DNA of 64,000 nucleotides from Pseudarthrobacter sp. NamB4 (GCF_005796185.1 NZ_VAHM01000008.1:1-64000), one strand, 5' to 3'. Shown: positions 42,649 through 51,178, counted from the stretch's first letter. Numbers and translations: made by a program. Notes: a model not told the origin generated them from the letters alone.

Positions 42649-44619
42649 CTAGACAAGGGTGTTCAGCCAGCCCTGCGGCAAATCGATGGGCAGCAGCGAC
42701 GGGAGCGCGAGAAGCACGACGTACAGCGCGGCGGTGTAGATGATGGCCACCTTGAGCCGCGCCCTGGCCACGATGAGCAGGAACGCCGGGATGAAGACCG
42801 TCACGGCGATGAGGTAGCCGAAAGCTGCGGTGAGGGCGAGGAAGGCTGTCATCCACAGGAAGGTCTTCATCGCGAAGCCGGCATCGAGCGTCCACCCGGT
42901 TGAGGCTGTCCTGGCCCGGAGCCGTGTCCGGATCTCGGTAAAGAGCAGGATCCCGGAGAAGACCAGTCCGCCGATGCTCACCAGCTGGGGCACAAGGCGT
43001 GCCTCCGGTGAGAACGATGCCGAGGAGATCAGTGCGGCGGCAAATGCGACGGCGAAGATTCCGGCGGCGGTCAGGGACCATACAGAGTTCTTCAGCGGGC
43101 TCTCGTCGTCTTCCGGGCGCTCGTTGCGGTGCCCGTCGTCGAGGTTGGTGTTCCTGCGGGCGCGGATGAACTTGATGAAGGCCCAGAGGATGGGCAGGAC
43201 CAGGATGGCGAGGAAGACCAGCACGCCGGGGCGGGCCATCCAGTCCAGCCCGTTGTAGAGGCTGTCGGTCAGGAAGTAGTAGCGCTCCAGCGGGATGGCC
43301 AGGACGAAGCCGATCAGGAACGGGGCCCGGGGGAATCCGGTGGACTTCAGGAGCCAGCCGAAGACGCCCAGGATGATCATGACCCAAAGGTCCCCCAGCT
43401 GGCCGCCTTCCTGGAAGGAGCCGAGCAGCATCACGGCGACCAGGCCTGCGGCCAGGACGGCGAACGGGACCTTGGTGAGCTTGGCGAGCTGCTTGACGCT
43501 GAGGAAGCAGAACAGGGCGCCGAGGATCGAAGCGATCGCGAAGGACCACACAATCAGGTACATCAAATCAAGATGTTCGGTGATGATGGAGGGGCCCGGC
43601 TGGATGCCGTAGGTGAGCAGCATTCCCAGGAGCATGGCCGAGGGGACACCGCCGGGGATGCCGAACAGGAGGGTGGGGATGAGGTCGCCGGCTTCCACGG
43701 AGTTGTTGGCGCTTTCGGGGCCCACGATGCCGCGGGGGTCGCCCTTGCCAAATTTGCGCTTGTCCTTGGCGGTTGCCACTGCCTGTCCATAGGCCAGCCA
43801 GGTTCCGGCGGTGGCGCCGACGCCGGGCAGGACGCCTGCCCAGATGCCGATGAGTGCGCCGCGGATCACCTGGGTCCAATGGGACAGCCATTCACGGATG
43901 CCTTGGCCCCAGCCGCCGCCGAGCGTGATGTTCTCCTTTTGGCCGCGCCGCTGGCTGGCGCGGGACGCGATTTCGGCCAGGCCAAAGATGCCCAGCGCCA
44001 CGGCAACGAGCGAGAGGCCGTCGCCGAGGAACAGGCTGCCGAAGGTAAATCGTTCTTCAGCCGTGGTGGGGGAGGTTCCCACCATGCCGAGGACCAGGCC
44101 GAGCAGGCCCGCAGAAACGCCCTTGATGATGTTGCCGCGGGAGAGGACGGCGGCAAGGGCGACGCCGAGGACTGTCAGCATAAACAGTTCGGGGCTTGCG
44201 AAGGACAGCACGAGGGGGCGGGCCAGCGGGATGGCGAGCGTCAGGCCGATGGCGCCGATGATGCCGCCGGCCATGGAGGACAGGAAGGCAAGGGTTAGAG
44301 CCCTGGCTGCCTTGCCTTTTTTGGCCATGGCGTATCCATCCAGCATTGTTACGCTCGCCGAGGCTGAACCGGGGGCGCCGAGCAGGACGGCCGAGACCGT
44401 GTCTGAGGTATGGACGACGGCGAGGGCACCGATGAGGAGCGCCAGGGCCTGGGGCGGTTCCATGCCGAAAGTAATCGGCAGCAGGATCGCGACGGCGCCG
44501 GTGCCGCCAAGGCCGGGGATGAGGCCCATGACCAGCCCGGCGACGGTGCCGATCAGGAGCATGAGGAGCAGGGACGGGTCAGCGAGTGATGCCAGCGCTG
44601 CCATAGCGGAGTCAAGCAT
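42649..44619 (-). CDS. TctA-TctB fusion, tripartite tricarboxylate transporter membrane protein
   Basis: 656 residues. The first 490 or so are TctA, with LIGTVAGLVMGLIPGLGGTGAVAILLP at the start, TSDTVSAVLLGAPGSASASVTMLDGYAMAKKGKAARAL, GIWAGVLPGVGATAGTWLAYG and GPESANNSVEAGDLIPTLLFGIPGGVPSAM. From about 510 on, four further helices (SVWSLTAAGIFAVAFAAALISSASF through ALPSLLPIDLPQGWL) look like TctB, the small subunit, which is normally a separate gene. The transporter imports carboxylates driven by an ion gradient, with the binding protein TctC encoded 8 bp upstream. No separate tctB lies nearby, which supports the fusion. Confidence 0.92.
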   Translation of the reverse strand: MLDSAMAALASLADPSLLLMLLIGTVAGLVMGLIPGLGGTGAVAILLPITFGMEPPQALALLIGALAVVHTSDTVSAVLLGAPGSASASVTMLDGYAMAKKGKAARALTLAFLSSMAGGIIGAIGLTLAIPLARPLVLSFASPELFMLTVLGVALAAVLSRGNIIKGVSAGLLGLVLGMVGTSPTTAEERFTFGSLFLGDGLSLVAVALGIFGLAEIASRASQRRGQKENITLGGGWGQGIREWLSHWTQVIRGALIGIWAGVLPGVGATAGTWLAYGQAVATAKDKRKFGKGDPRGIVGPESANNSVEAGDLIPTLLFGIPGGVPSAMLLGMLLTYGIQPGPSIITEHLDLMYLIVWSFAIASILGALFCFLSVKQLAKLTKVPFAVLAAGLVAVMLLGSFQEGGQLGDLWVMIILGVFGWLLKSTGFPRAPFLIGFVLAIPLERYYFLTDSLYNGLDWMARPGVLVFLAILVLPILWAFIKFIRARRNTNLDDGHRNERPEDDESPLKNSVWSLTAAGIFAVAFAAALISSASFSPEARLVPQLVSIGGLVFSGILLFTEIRTRLRARTASTGWTLDAGFAMKTFLWMTAFLALTAAFGYLIAVTVFIPAFLLIVARARLKVAIIYTAALYVVLLALPSLLPIDLPQGWLNTLV

Positions 44620-44627
44620 GATGGTCC

Positions 44628-45821
44628 TTATTCAACGTGGATGTTGTATTTGCTCTCGAGCAGTTCCTTCACGTAGGACCTGACGGAGCTGCTGACGGTG
44701 TAGGCATCCCGGACACGGTCGGCCATGTCGGCGTCCGCTACGAGGGGGTAACCGCCGAGGACTTTGGCGGCCTTGGTTTGAAATTCCTTGTCGGCACCGA
44801 GCTTTTCGCTTGATTCACGCAGCAGCGTCACGGCTTTCTCGGCCGTCTCCTGCGGGACCCAGAGGCCTTTCTGGTAGGTGTAGGTCAGCCCGAGCAGCGT
44901 CTTGTAGGCCTCGAACTTCTCGCCGGACGGCTTCTTGCCGTGCAGTTGCTCGTAGGCCTCGGCAACGGTGGGGACCTCGGGGAAGTTCGGGTCCCGGACT
45001 ACTTCCCCTGAGTCGTCCAGCTGCCCGAAGGACATCAGGACGGTGGCTTTGCCTTCCTTGGCGATGCCTTCGACGGCGGAGCCGTAGGCCGATGTGGTCT
45101 GGTAGTCCAGGTCGATTTCGCCGCGCTGGAGTGCCAGGTTGACCGGGCCGCGCCCTTCGAAGCCGAAGGTGGACGTCACATCAGCCTCGAGCAGGTCGAA
45201 GGCCACGAGGGTGGTGATGTCCAGGCCGGTGGCGCTGATCCCGCCGAATTCGAGCGGCTTGTCCCTGTTAACGAGGTCGCCGATTCCCTTGACGCCGGCT
45301 TCGGTGCGGGCGTAAATGACCCCGCCGGTGCCGTTGACCACCACGGGTTTCAGGTCCTCAAACGAGTACTTCACCGCGGAGCGTCCCAATACCCACGGAA
45401 CCACCGTGGACGCGGTTCCCACCAGGATTTCTGTGCCGTCGGTTTTCGCGGAGCGGGCGAACTTGTTGGTGCCCGAGATACCCTCGCCACCGGGTTCGTT
45501 GACGGGAGCGAAGCCGGGACGGCCAGGGATGTAGTTGGTCAGCTCGGTGCCGATGAAGCGCGCCCAGGTGTCGGTGCCGCCGCCTGAGGCCAGGGGAATC
45601 AGGAATTCAAGGGTTTCACCGCTGAAGTTCCCGTCTTCGGTGCTGGACGGCGGATTGAGGAGCCCTTCGCCCAGGACGGTGGTTGCCAGGCCGAGGACGG
45701 CGAAGGAAGCGACGGCTCCCAGCACGGTCCGGCGGCTGTGTTGCGGCGGCTCAGGCAATTCGGAAGCCGCTGTTTCGTCTAAGCCCAAGGGAGGTTCCAG
45801 GGCAGACTTTTGACTCGTCAT
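44628..45821 (-). CDS. tctC: Tripartite tricarboxylate transporter binding protein (TctC type)
   Basis: A 397-residue periplasmic-type binding protein. The N-terminus has a 28-residue polar lead, then SRRTVLGAVASFAVLGLATTVLG, a twin-arginine-like leader without lipobox. TctC/Bug-family features are ETLEFLIPLASGGGTDTWARF, VNEPGGEGISG, FGGISATGLD, DYQTTSAYG and PNFPEVPTVAEAY. It delivers a carboxylate to the TctA-TctB fusion. It is between prpF (upstream, 68 bp) and tctAB on the minus strand, likely one transcript from the LysR-controlled divergent region. Confidence 0.9.
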   Translation of the reverse strand: MTSQKSALEPPLGLDETAASELPEPPQHSRRTVLGAVASFAVLGLATTVLGEGLLNPPSSTEDGNFSGETLEFLIPLASGGGTDTWARFIGTELTNYIPGRPGFAPVNEPGGEGISGTNKFARSAKTDGTEILVGTASTVVPWVLGRSAVKYSFEDLKPVVVNGTGGVIYARTEAGVKGIGDLVNRDKPLEFGGISATGLDITTLVAFDLLEADVTSTFGFEGRGPVNLALQRGEIDLDYQTTSAYGSAVEGIAKEGKATVLMSFGQLDDSGEVVRDPNFPEVPTVAEAYEQLHGKKPSGEKFEAYKTLLGLTYTYQKGLWVPQETAEKAVTLLRESSEKLGADKEFQTKAAKVLGGYPLVADADMADRVRDAYTVSSSVRSYVKELLESKYNIHVE

Positions 45822-45889
45822 TGAGGTGTCCTTCGTTTGTGCCGTTCCGGTGAACAGGGGTCACGGAAGCGGCATGCTTCGGGGTGGCG

Positions 45890-46969
45890 CTACCAGACGT
45901 CCGGCAGCAGGAGTTCTGCGTCGGCCAGCCGCCGCGCACTTCGCAGGGCGCCGACAACCGGGGTTCCGTCCCGGGTCTCGGACCAGGTCTGGACCAGGCC
46001 CGCCGGCGTCCGCAGGTTTACTCCGGAGGCGACGTCGCCGGTGATCAGGTCGGCCACCACCGTTCCTTCGTGCTGGGCGGCCATGGTCAGGGCAACACTG
46101 CCGGTGATGGCCAGGGCTGGGTGCAGCCGGCCCATGGAGAGCATCCGGACCACCACGTCGGCCTCGTCATCATCATCCGCCTTGGCCACCAGTGCCAGCT
46201 TGGGGATGGCACGTTCGGCGTCCGCCCGGCTTTCGGCCAGGCCCATGCGAACGGCGGCGTCCCGGCGCACGTCGTCAAGGTGCACCAGCAGGTCTGCCCG
46301 GCTGTCGATCTCCGCAGCCGTCTCGTGCCCGGTCAGGCCAACAGCTTCAGCCTCGAGGACGATCACCGGCGCACCGGCGTCGATCAGGGTGGCGGGCACC
46401 TGGCGTCCGTCAAAGGTCATCTTGTCCATCGGGTCCCCGGTGGGGAAGAGCTTGCCCGTGGTCTTGCCGGCGGGGTTGAAAAAGCCCATTCCGACCGCCA
46501 AACCGGGGAAGGGAACGCCGGGGATCATCTGGTCCCCGGAGTCGGCCAGTGCGCCGCCGGGAGTGGCCACCTTCTGCAGGATGAGCTGGTCAGTGTTGGT
46601 ATTCAACGCCCGTACGGCAGTGCTGTCCTGGCCGGCGGTCACCCAGCCGCGCTGGATGGCATAGGGCGCGACGACGGCTGAACAGTTTCCGCAGTTGCTG
46701 CCCCAGTCCACGCGCTGCTCCTCGATACCCACTTGGGCGAAGGTGTAATCCACGTCCGCTTCGTCCGAGATGGAGCGGGAAAGAATGACGGCTTTGCTGG
46801 TGGTGGACGTGCCACCGCCGACGCCGTCGATCTGGCGGTTGTCCGGGCTGCCGAACAGACGCAGGAGAACCTCATCCACGGTCTTGCCGGGGACCTGCAG
46901 GCTGTCCCATTCGAAGACCCAGCACTTGCTGGTTCCTCCACGCATCCACGTGGCAGGGATCTTTAACAT
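45890..46969 (-). CDS. prpF: PrpF-family isomerase (methylaconitate/oxalomesaconate type)
   Basis: A 359-residue DAP-epimerase-fold protein. The N-terminal WMRGGTSK (8-15), DGVGGGTSTTSK and NCGNCSA (92-98) are PrpF hallmarks, with C93 and C96 in the usual active-site positions; DAGAPVIVLEAEAVGL and GRLHPALAITGSVALTMAA follow. Relatives move double bonds in cis/trans-aconitate analogues, 4-oxalomesaconate or methylitaconate. It is the promoter-proximal gene of a tricarboxylate transporter operon and divergent from a LysR regulator, so an unsaturated tricarboxylate is the likely substrate. No AcnD or PrpC is beside it, so the methylcitrate cycle is less likely. Confidence 0.92.
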   Translation of the reverse strand: MLKIPATWMRGGTSKCWVFEWDSLQVPGKTVDEVLLRLFGSPDNRQIDGVGGGTSTTSKAVILSRSISDEADVDYTFAQVGIEEQRVDWGSNCGNCSAVVAPYAIQRGWVTAGQDSTAVRALNTNTDQLILQKVATPGGALADSGDQMIPGVPFPGLAVGMGFFNPAGKTTGKLFPTGDPMDKMTFDGRQVPATLIDAGAPVIVLEAEAVGLTGHETAAEIDSRADLLVHLDDVRRDAAVRMGLAESRADAERAIPKLALVAKADDDDEADVVVRMLSMGRLHPALAITGSVALTMAAQHEGTVVADLITGDVASGVNLRTPAGLVQTWSETRDGTPVVGALRSARRLADAELLLPDVW

Positions 46970-47246
46970 GATTGCTTCAACACCTTTCCCGGGGCCTCAT
47001 CGGGGGTCACTGGCCGCCTCGGATAACCCAGTGTGACGCCGGTCCTATATGAATTACAAACGCCAAAAAATGCAGGTCTATGCACTTTTACTTCAAACAG
47101 AGGCCGAGTTTCAGGGTCGGAGCAGCGGCCTGGAACGGGGGAAGGCTGGGGTAGCCCTTGGACACCCTGCATGATGGCAAGACTCATGAAGCGAATGCAT
47201 AGAATTGTGAGGGGGTATTAAGGAAAGCTTCAAGGAGGCAAGGGCT
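46970..47246. promoter_or_regulatory. Divergent prpF / LysR regulatory region
   Basis: This 277-bp region is richer in A/T than its flanks and has no gene. TCTATGCA at 47077-47084 and its mirror TGCATAGA at 47196-47203 lie 111 bp apart; TATGAATTACAAACG nearby has the T-N11-A style of LysR-type sites. Binding by the adjacent LysR protein is inferred. Confidence 0.45.
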
Positions 47247-48161
47247 GTGCTGAACGTCAGAAGGCTGGAACTGCTGCTGGATGTGGTGGAACTGGGTTCG
47301 ATCACGGCCGCGGCGGACAAGCACGTCTATTCACCGTCGGGCGTTTCGCAGCAGCTCCGAAGGCTCGAGGCTGAAGTGGGGCAGCCGCTCCTGCAGCGCA
47401 CGGCCCGGGGGATGGTGCCCACCGATGCTGGGCACGTCCTTACGGCCCACACCCGGAGGATCCTCCGCCAGATGGCAGCGGCCGAAGCAGACCTGGCCGA
47501 GATCGCAGGCCTCAACCGGGGAAGCCTGACCATGGGGACTTTTCCCACACTGGGTGGATCATTCCTCCCGTTGGTGATCAGCAGGTTCAAAGCCCAGTAC
47601 CCGGCAATAGACCTGCACGTGCGCAGCAGCCGCTTCAACGACTTAATCGAGATGCTGGAAAACGGGCAGGTGGGGATGTCCCTGCTCTGGGATTACGAGT
47701 GGAACCGGATCAGCCCCGAGAATTTCGCCCTCACCACGGTCTTCGAAGATGCCACCGCCCTGATTGTGGGCAGGGACCACAGGCTTGCCCGCCGCAAGCA
47801 GGTGGACATGGCAGACCTGGCCAACGAGGAGTGGATTGTCCGGGAAGAGGAACATCCCGTGGTGGAGGTGCTGCACCGCAGCGCCCAGGCCGCAGGCTTT
47901 TCACCCCGCATCTCATTCCATGCCAACGACTACCAGGAAGCCCAGGCCATGGTGAGTGTTGGATTGGGCATTGCCCTTGCCCCGCGGACCGCTGTGGTGA
48001 ACAAACACCCTGGCGTCAGTATCGTCTCCCTGGGTTCCACCGCCCCCTCCCGCCGCGTATTGCTGGCGCACCGGCATGACAGGGTCCGCGCTGCGGCGGA
48101 GATTGCTTTCCAGACCACCCTGCTGGAGGTCGCGAAGGAAAGCAGTGCCGACTTTCGATGA
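47247..48161 (+). CDS. LysR-family transcriptional regulator
   Basis: 304 residues. The N-terminal winged helix is RRLELLLDVVELGSITAAADKH, then SPSGVSQQLRRLEAEVGQPLLQRTARGM; the C-terminal part is the periplasmic-binding-like effector domain (TMGTFPTLGGSFLPLVISRF, GLGIALAPRTAV). GTG start with AAGGAGG nearby. It is divergent from prpF and the carboxylate transporter operon and so probably activates them when the carboxylate or an intermediate binds. Confidence 0.93.
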   Translation: MLNVRRLELLLDVVELGSITAAADKHVYSPSGVSQQLRRLEAEVGQPLLQRTARGMVPTDAGHVLTAHTRRILRQMAAAEADLAEIAGLNRGSLTMGTFPTLGGSFLPLVISRFKAQYPAIDLHVRSSRFNDLIEMLENGQVGMSLLWDYEWNRISPENFALTTVFEDATALIVGRDHRLARRKQVDMADLANEEWIVREEEHPVVEVLHRSAQAAGFSPRISFHANDYQEAQAMVSVGLGIALAPRTAVVNKHPGVSIVSLGSTAPSRRVLLAHRHDRVRAAAEIAFQTTLLEVAKESSADFR

Positions 48162-48267
48162 CAGGCGCCGGCGGGGCGGCGGGCACCAAAGCAGGCAGTC
48201 CGCCGTCGTCGTTATTTGGCTATCGGGGGGAGTCCAGCGCGTCGAACTGCTCCTGCCAGAGGGAGGT

Positions 48268-48602
48268 GGCAGCAGGCCGCTCGACGTAGTGGCCCAGCTG
48301 TGCCAATTCCGGCTGGGACGAGGGGTCGCACGCCGCGTCCCCGCCCACCACGTTTGCCACGGCCAGTGCCTTGGCACAGTCCAGTCCGCCACGCAGGCCC
48401 AGCACCAGCGTTGCGCAAGGCATCGCCCGCCCGCGCCGATCGTGTTGACCACCGGCACCGGAATTGAGGGGACCACAGCCACCTTCCGGCCGTGCTCGAA
48501 GATCGCCGAGCCGCCCCCGCCGTACGTCACTGCCACCAGCTTGGCCGAGGCGAGTGCCGGGATCAGGGCGTAATCACGCTCGTTGACGATCACCAAGTCA
48601 TA
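48268..48602 (-). pseudogene. Decayed ribokinase gene fragment
   Basis: The minus strand retains DLVIVNERDYALIPALASAKLVAVTYG, FEHGRKVA and VVNTIGAG, then after a frame change VLGLRGGLDCAKALAVANVVGGDAACDPSSQPELAQLGHYVER. Both halves match the C-terminal half of the intact ribokinase at 10351-11220. The frame break falls within the GAGDAF motif, so the catalytic Asp is lost, and the N-terminal half is missing. The adjoining bases 48240-48260 are identical to the 3' end of the gene at 51179-51553, which shows the region was stitched together. Confidence 0.85.
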
Positions 48603-48627
48603 GCTATTCGGTGGGGGTTGGAGCAAG

Positions 48628-48639
48628 ATGGCGCCATGA
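48628..48639 (+). other. Three-codon minicistron overlapping the S8 protease start
   Basis: The best-placed ATG after GGAG reads ATG GCG CCA TGA, and its stop overlaps the ATG of the protease (48636). In the paralogue at 54127 the equivalent first ATG is in frame with the protease. A one-base difference therefore turned the original start into a tiny overlapping open frame; translation of the protease may depend on reinitiation. Confidence 0.45.
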
Positions 48640-49889
48640 AAAAGATCCTTTTGGCTGGTTTCGCAGCCGCATCCATGGCGTTTGGCTTGGTCAACCCGAC
48701 AGTGGCGGGCAATGCGGCACCGGATCCGTCGCACGTCGTGGGGCAGATCATGGTCAAGTTCCGGGATGCTGGCGCAGCGCCGAACGTGCTGCGCCAGCAT
48801 GGGCTTAGCGAAGGTCCAAGTATCGGCAGCACCGGCGCGCACCTCATCAAGGTCCCGGCAGGCAAGGAAGTGCAACTTATTGATGCGTTAGGCCGAAACC
48901 CCGCAGTCGAATACGCCGAGCCGGACCATGTTGTGACAGCCGCGTCCGATGACGAATACTTTCCCCGACAGTACGCGCTGCAAAATACCGGGCAATCCTT
49001 CACGAACACCGAGGGCACGCTGACGGTAGCCGGCGGCAAGGCCGATGCTGACGTGGACGCGGTGGAAGCGTGGAGCGCCACCACCGGAGCAGGCGTCAAG
49101 GTTGCAGTGCTCGATTCCGGCGTAGCCAACGACAACCCCGACATTTTCCCGAAGGTGGCAGCTCACGCTAACTTCACCAACGGGGAAACCGGGGACGACA
49201 ATTATGGCCACGGCACGCACGTGTCCGGCATCGTTGCCGCCACAGCCAACAACACCCGCGGCGTGGCGGGCACGTGCCCGGGCTGCATCATCCTGGACGG
49301 CAAAGTCCTGAACGACAGCGGGGTCGGATCCAGTTCAGGCGTTGCGGACGCCATCAACTGGGCCATGGACAACGGTGCCAAGGTGATCAACATAAGCCTC
49401 GGAGTCCGGGCGTCACGCACTCTGGAAACTGCTGTGAACAACGCATGGAACAAGGGCGCTGTGCTGGTTGCCGCAGCGGGTAACGGCGGCAACCAGACCA
49501 AGATCTACCCGGGCGCCTACCCGAACGTCATCGCCGTCGGTGCCACCGACAACAACGATGCCAAAGCGTCATTTTCAACCTATGGGGCCGGCTGGGTGGA
49601 CGTCGCCGCGCCCGGAGCCAACGTCTACTCCACCTTCCCGAACCACACGTTCGTCCTGGGGACACAGAACAAGCGCTCGCAGGGGTATGACGTCGGCAAC
49701 GGAACCTCAATGTCCTCAGCAATGGTCGCCGCCACTGCCGCGCTTGTCTGGAGTACCAACCCCGCTGCCACATCTACTTCGGTGCGTGCGAAGGTCGAAT
49801 CAACGGCAGAGAAGATCAACGGCCAGCAGACCTACTGGGCGCACGGCCGCGTGAACGCCTGCGACGCCGTCGGTTGTGTACGCCCTTAG
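48636..49889 (+). CDS. Secreted subtilisin-like serine protease (S8), paralogue 1
   Basis: 417 residues: a Sec signal peptide (KKILLAGFAAASMAFGL, cut near residue 27), an I9-like propeptide region (about 30-100, GQIMVKFRDAG, NPAVEYAEPDHVV), then the protease domain. Catalytic Asp160 is in VAVLDSGVA, His192 in GHGTHVSGIVAA and Ser358 in NGTSMSSAMVAA; Asn283 in AAGNGG forms the oxyanion hole. CPGC (214-217) and two Cys near the C-terminus could form disulfides. It is closely related to the protein at 54127-55404. The start is the ATG at 48636, immediately after a three-codon minicistron. Extracellular proteolysis for nutrition is the likely role. Confidence 0.9.
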   Translation: MKKILLAGFAAASMAFGLVNPTVAGNAAPDPSHVVGQIMVKFRDAGAAPNVLRQHGLSEGPSIGSTGAHLIKVPAGKEVQLIDALGRNPAVEYAEPDHVVTAASDDEYFPRQYALQNTGQSFTNTEGTLTVAGGKADADVDAVEAWSATTGAGVKVAVLDSGVANDNPDIFPKVAAHANFTNGETGDDNYGHGTHVSGIVAATANNTRGVAGTCPGCIILDGKVLNDSGVGSSSGVADAINWAMDNGAKVINISLGVRASRTLETAVNNAWNKGAVLVAAAGNGGNQTKIYPGAYPNVIAVGATDNNDAKASFSTYGAGWVDVAAPGANVYSTFPNHTFVLGTQNKRSQGYDVGNGTSMSSAMVAATAALVWSTNPAATSTSVRAKVESTAEKINGQQTYWAHGRVNACDAVGCVRP

Positions 49890-49901
49890 ACACAGCCCGA
49901 A

Positions 49902-50684
49902 TCAGGACTGGAACTGCTGCACCACCGAGAGGTGCCCGGCGCGGGCAGAGACGAGGCACTTGGCGAGGTAGAAGGGCCGGTTGCCGTTCCGGACGTACTG
50001 GGTAAGGACCAGCACCGGGTCGGACGGGCGCAGGTCCAGCAGCTTCGCCCGGCTGGGACCCACCTGGCTGAGGCTGATCTGGCACTCGCCCGGCCCGGGC
50101 AGCCTGCCCAGCTGTTTGTTGAGTGCGGCAAGCAAGGTGGTGCCGCCGTCGTCGTTAATCTCAAGGGGCGCGGCGGGGCTCTTGCCGAAGCTGACGGGTT
50201 GGGCGGTGACGTTTTCCTGCAGGTGGGCGATGGCCTCGCCGTCGCGGATCAGGACTGATTCCCAGAGCCAGCAGTCGGTGCCGGGCTCGACGCCGATGCC
50301 GGGGGCGACGAATTCGGAGGCTGCCTGCCGGACCACCTGGGTGCGTTTGACCTCCGCCTGCTGTCCGGGGGTGCCGAGGACTTCCTCGAAGGGTTGGATG
50401 CGTTCGATGCCGATGCGGGGGAGTGTGTCCGAGACGAAGCGTCCCACGCCGCGCCGCGCCCTGATGAGCCCGTCCTCCTCGAGCAGCATGAGGGCTTCGC
50501 GGACCACGGTGCGGCTGACTTTCATGTCGGTGCCGAGTTCGGTTTCGGTGGGGATCATGGAGCCGGGGGTGAGGAGGCCGTTGCGGATGGCTTCGGCGAT
50601 CCGGGAGTACACCGCGACGCGCAGGGGTGCGCCGGGTTGGGCGGCCACCGGCTGGGACAGGAACCGGGCGGCGTCCTGGTGCAC
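49902..50684 (-). CDS. GntR/HutC-family (UTRA) transcriptional regulator, copy 2
   Basis: A 260-residue protein identical to copy 1 (20350-21132) except at three positions; the DNA-binding segment (MKVSRTVVREALML) is unchanged. The conserved GTG at 50684 with GCGAGG upstream is used, although the frame stays open far upstream through the antisense of other sequence. It converges with the S8 gene, whose stop is 12 bp away. The flanks differ from those of copy 1 apart from the stretch upstream that holds TTGTTGGACAA. Two functional copies with the same binding helix would be redundant, so this is a recent duplication or gene conversion. Confidence 0.92.
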   Translation of the reverse strand: MHQDAARFLSQPVAAQPGAPLRVAVYSRIAEAIRNGLLTPGSMIPTETELGTDMKVSRTVVREALMLLEEDGLIRARRGVGRFVSDTLPRIGIERIQPFEEVLGTPGQQAEVKRTQVVRQAASEFVAPGIGVEPGTDCWLWESVLIRDGEAIAHLQENVTAQPVSFGKSPAAPLEINDDGGTTLLAALNKQLGRLPGPGECQISLSQVGPSRAKLLDLRPSDPVLVLTQYVRNGNRPFYLAKCLVSARAGHLSVVQQFQS

Positions 50685-50748
50685 GTTATGCCTCGCTCTT
50701 TTGTCGGTTTTTCCGGGGGATTCCAGCCTAATGCAAGGTCTGATGCGT

Positions 50749-50759
50749 TTGTTGGACAA
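50749..50759. promoter_or_regulatory. Operator candidate TTGTTGGACAA upstream of GntR copy 2
   Basis: Same 11 bp as at 21192-21202, here with better flanking symmetry (CGTTTGT-TGG-ACAAGCG). Presumed self-regulation site. Confidence 0.5.
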
Positions 50760-50807
50760 GCGTGCGTCTGCTGACTCTTGGGCCAGGGCCTCCGTACATT
50801 GGGCTCC

Positions 50808-50982
50808 ATGGTCTCCCGTATCAGCGAACTGGTCCTGAACTGGAGCCGATCCGGAACTCTTGGCGGGGTTCTGGTGCGGCGTCCTCGGGGAGGTGGGACA
50901 GACAGGCGACGAGCAGTGGCACGTCCTCGCCCACCCCGAGGGCAACGAGTTCTGCCTGCTGCGCCGGCGGCTCGATCCCTGA
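50808..50982 (+). pseudogene. VOC-family (glyoxalase-like) gene with internal deletion
   Basis: The ATG at 50808 begins MVSRISELVLN, the usual first strand of small VOC proteins. In another frame further on, GDEQWHVLAHPEGNEFCLLRR ends at a stop at 50982, the usual last strands. The middle of the roughly 120-residue domain is absent and the two ends are in different frames. The remainder of 50983-51178 shows no gene. Confidence 0.5.
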
Positions 50983-51178
50983 CCGGGGCGCGCGCCCGGA
51001 GTTTCAGGCTTCGAATTGAACCAACCTGACGTCGCGGGAGCGGCTGCCGTTCCCCGGCGCTCACCAAAGACGACGACGGGAGGTAGTCCCGCTGTCGTCG
51101 TTCCAGCCTTGCTTGCTGGCCCTATGACTGAATCCGTGCACCCTTCGCACGGTTGCACCTGGCGCGCGCGGCCAGGAC

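Noticed and set aside
48190..48602. Functional second ribokinase
   Set aside because: The N-terminal half is missing and the frame breaks in the GAGDAF motif.
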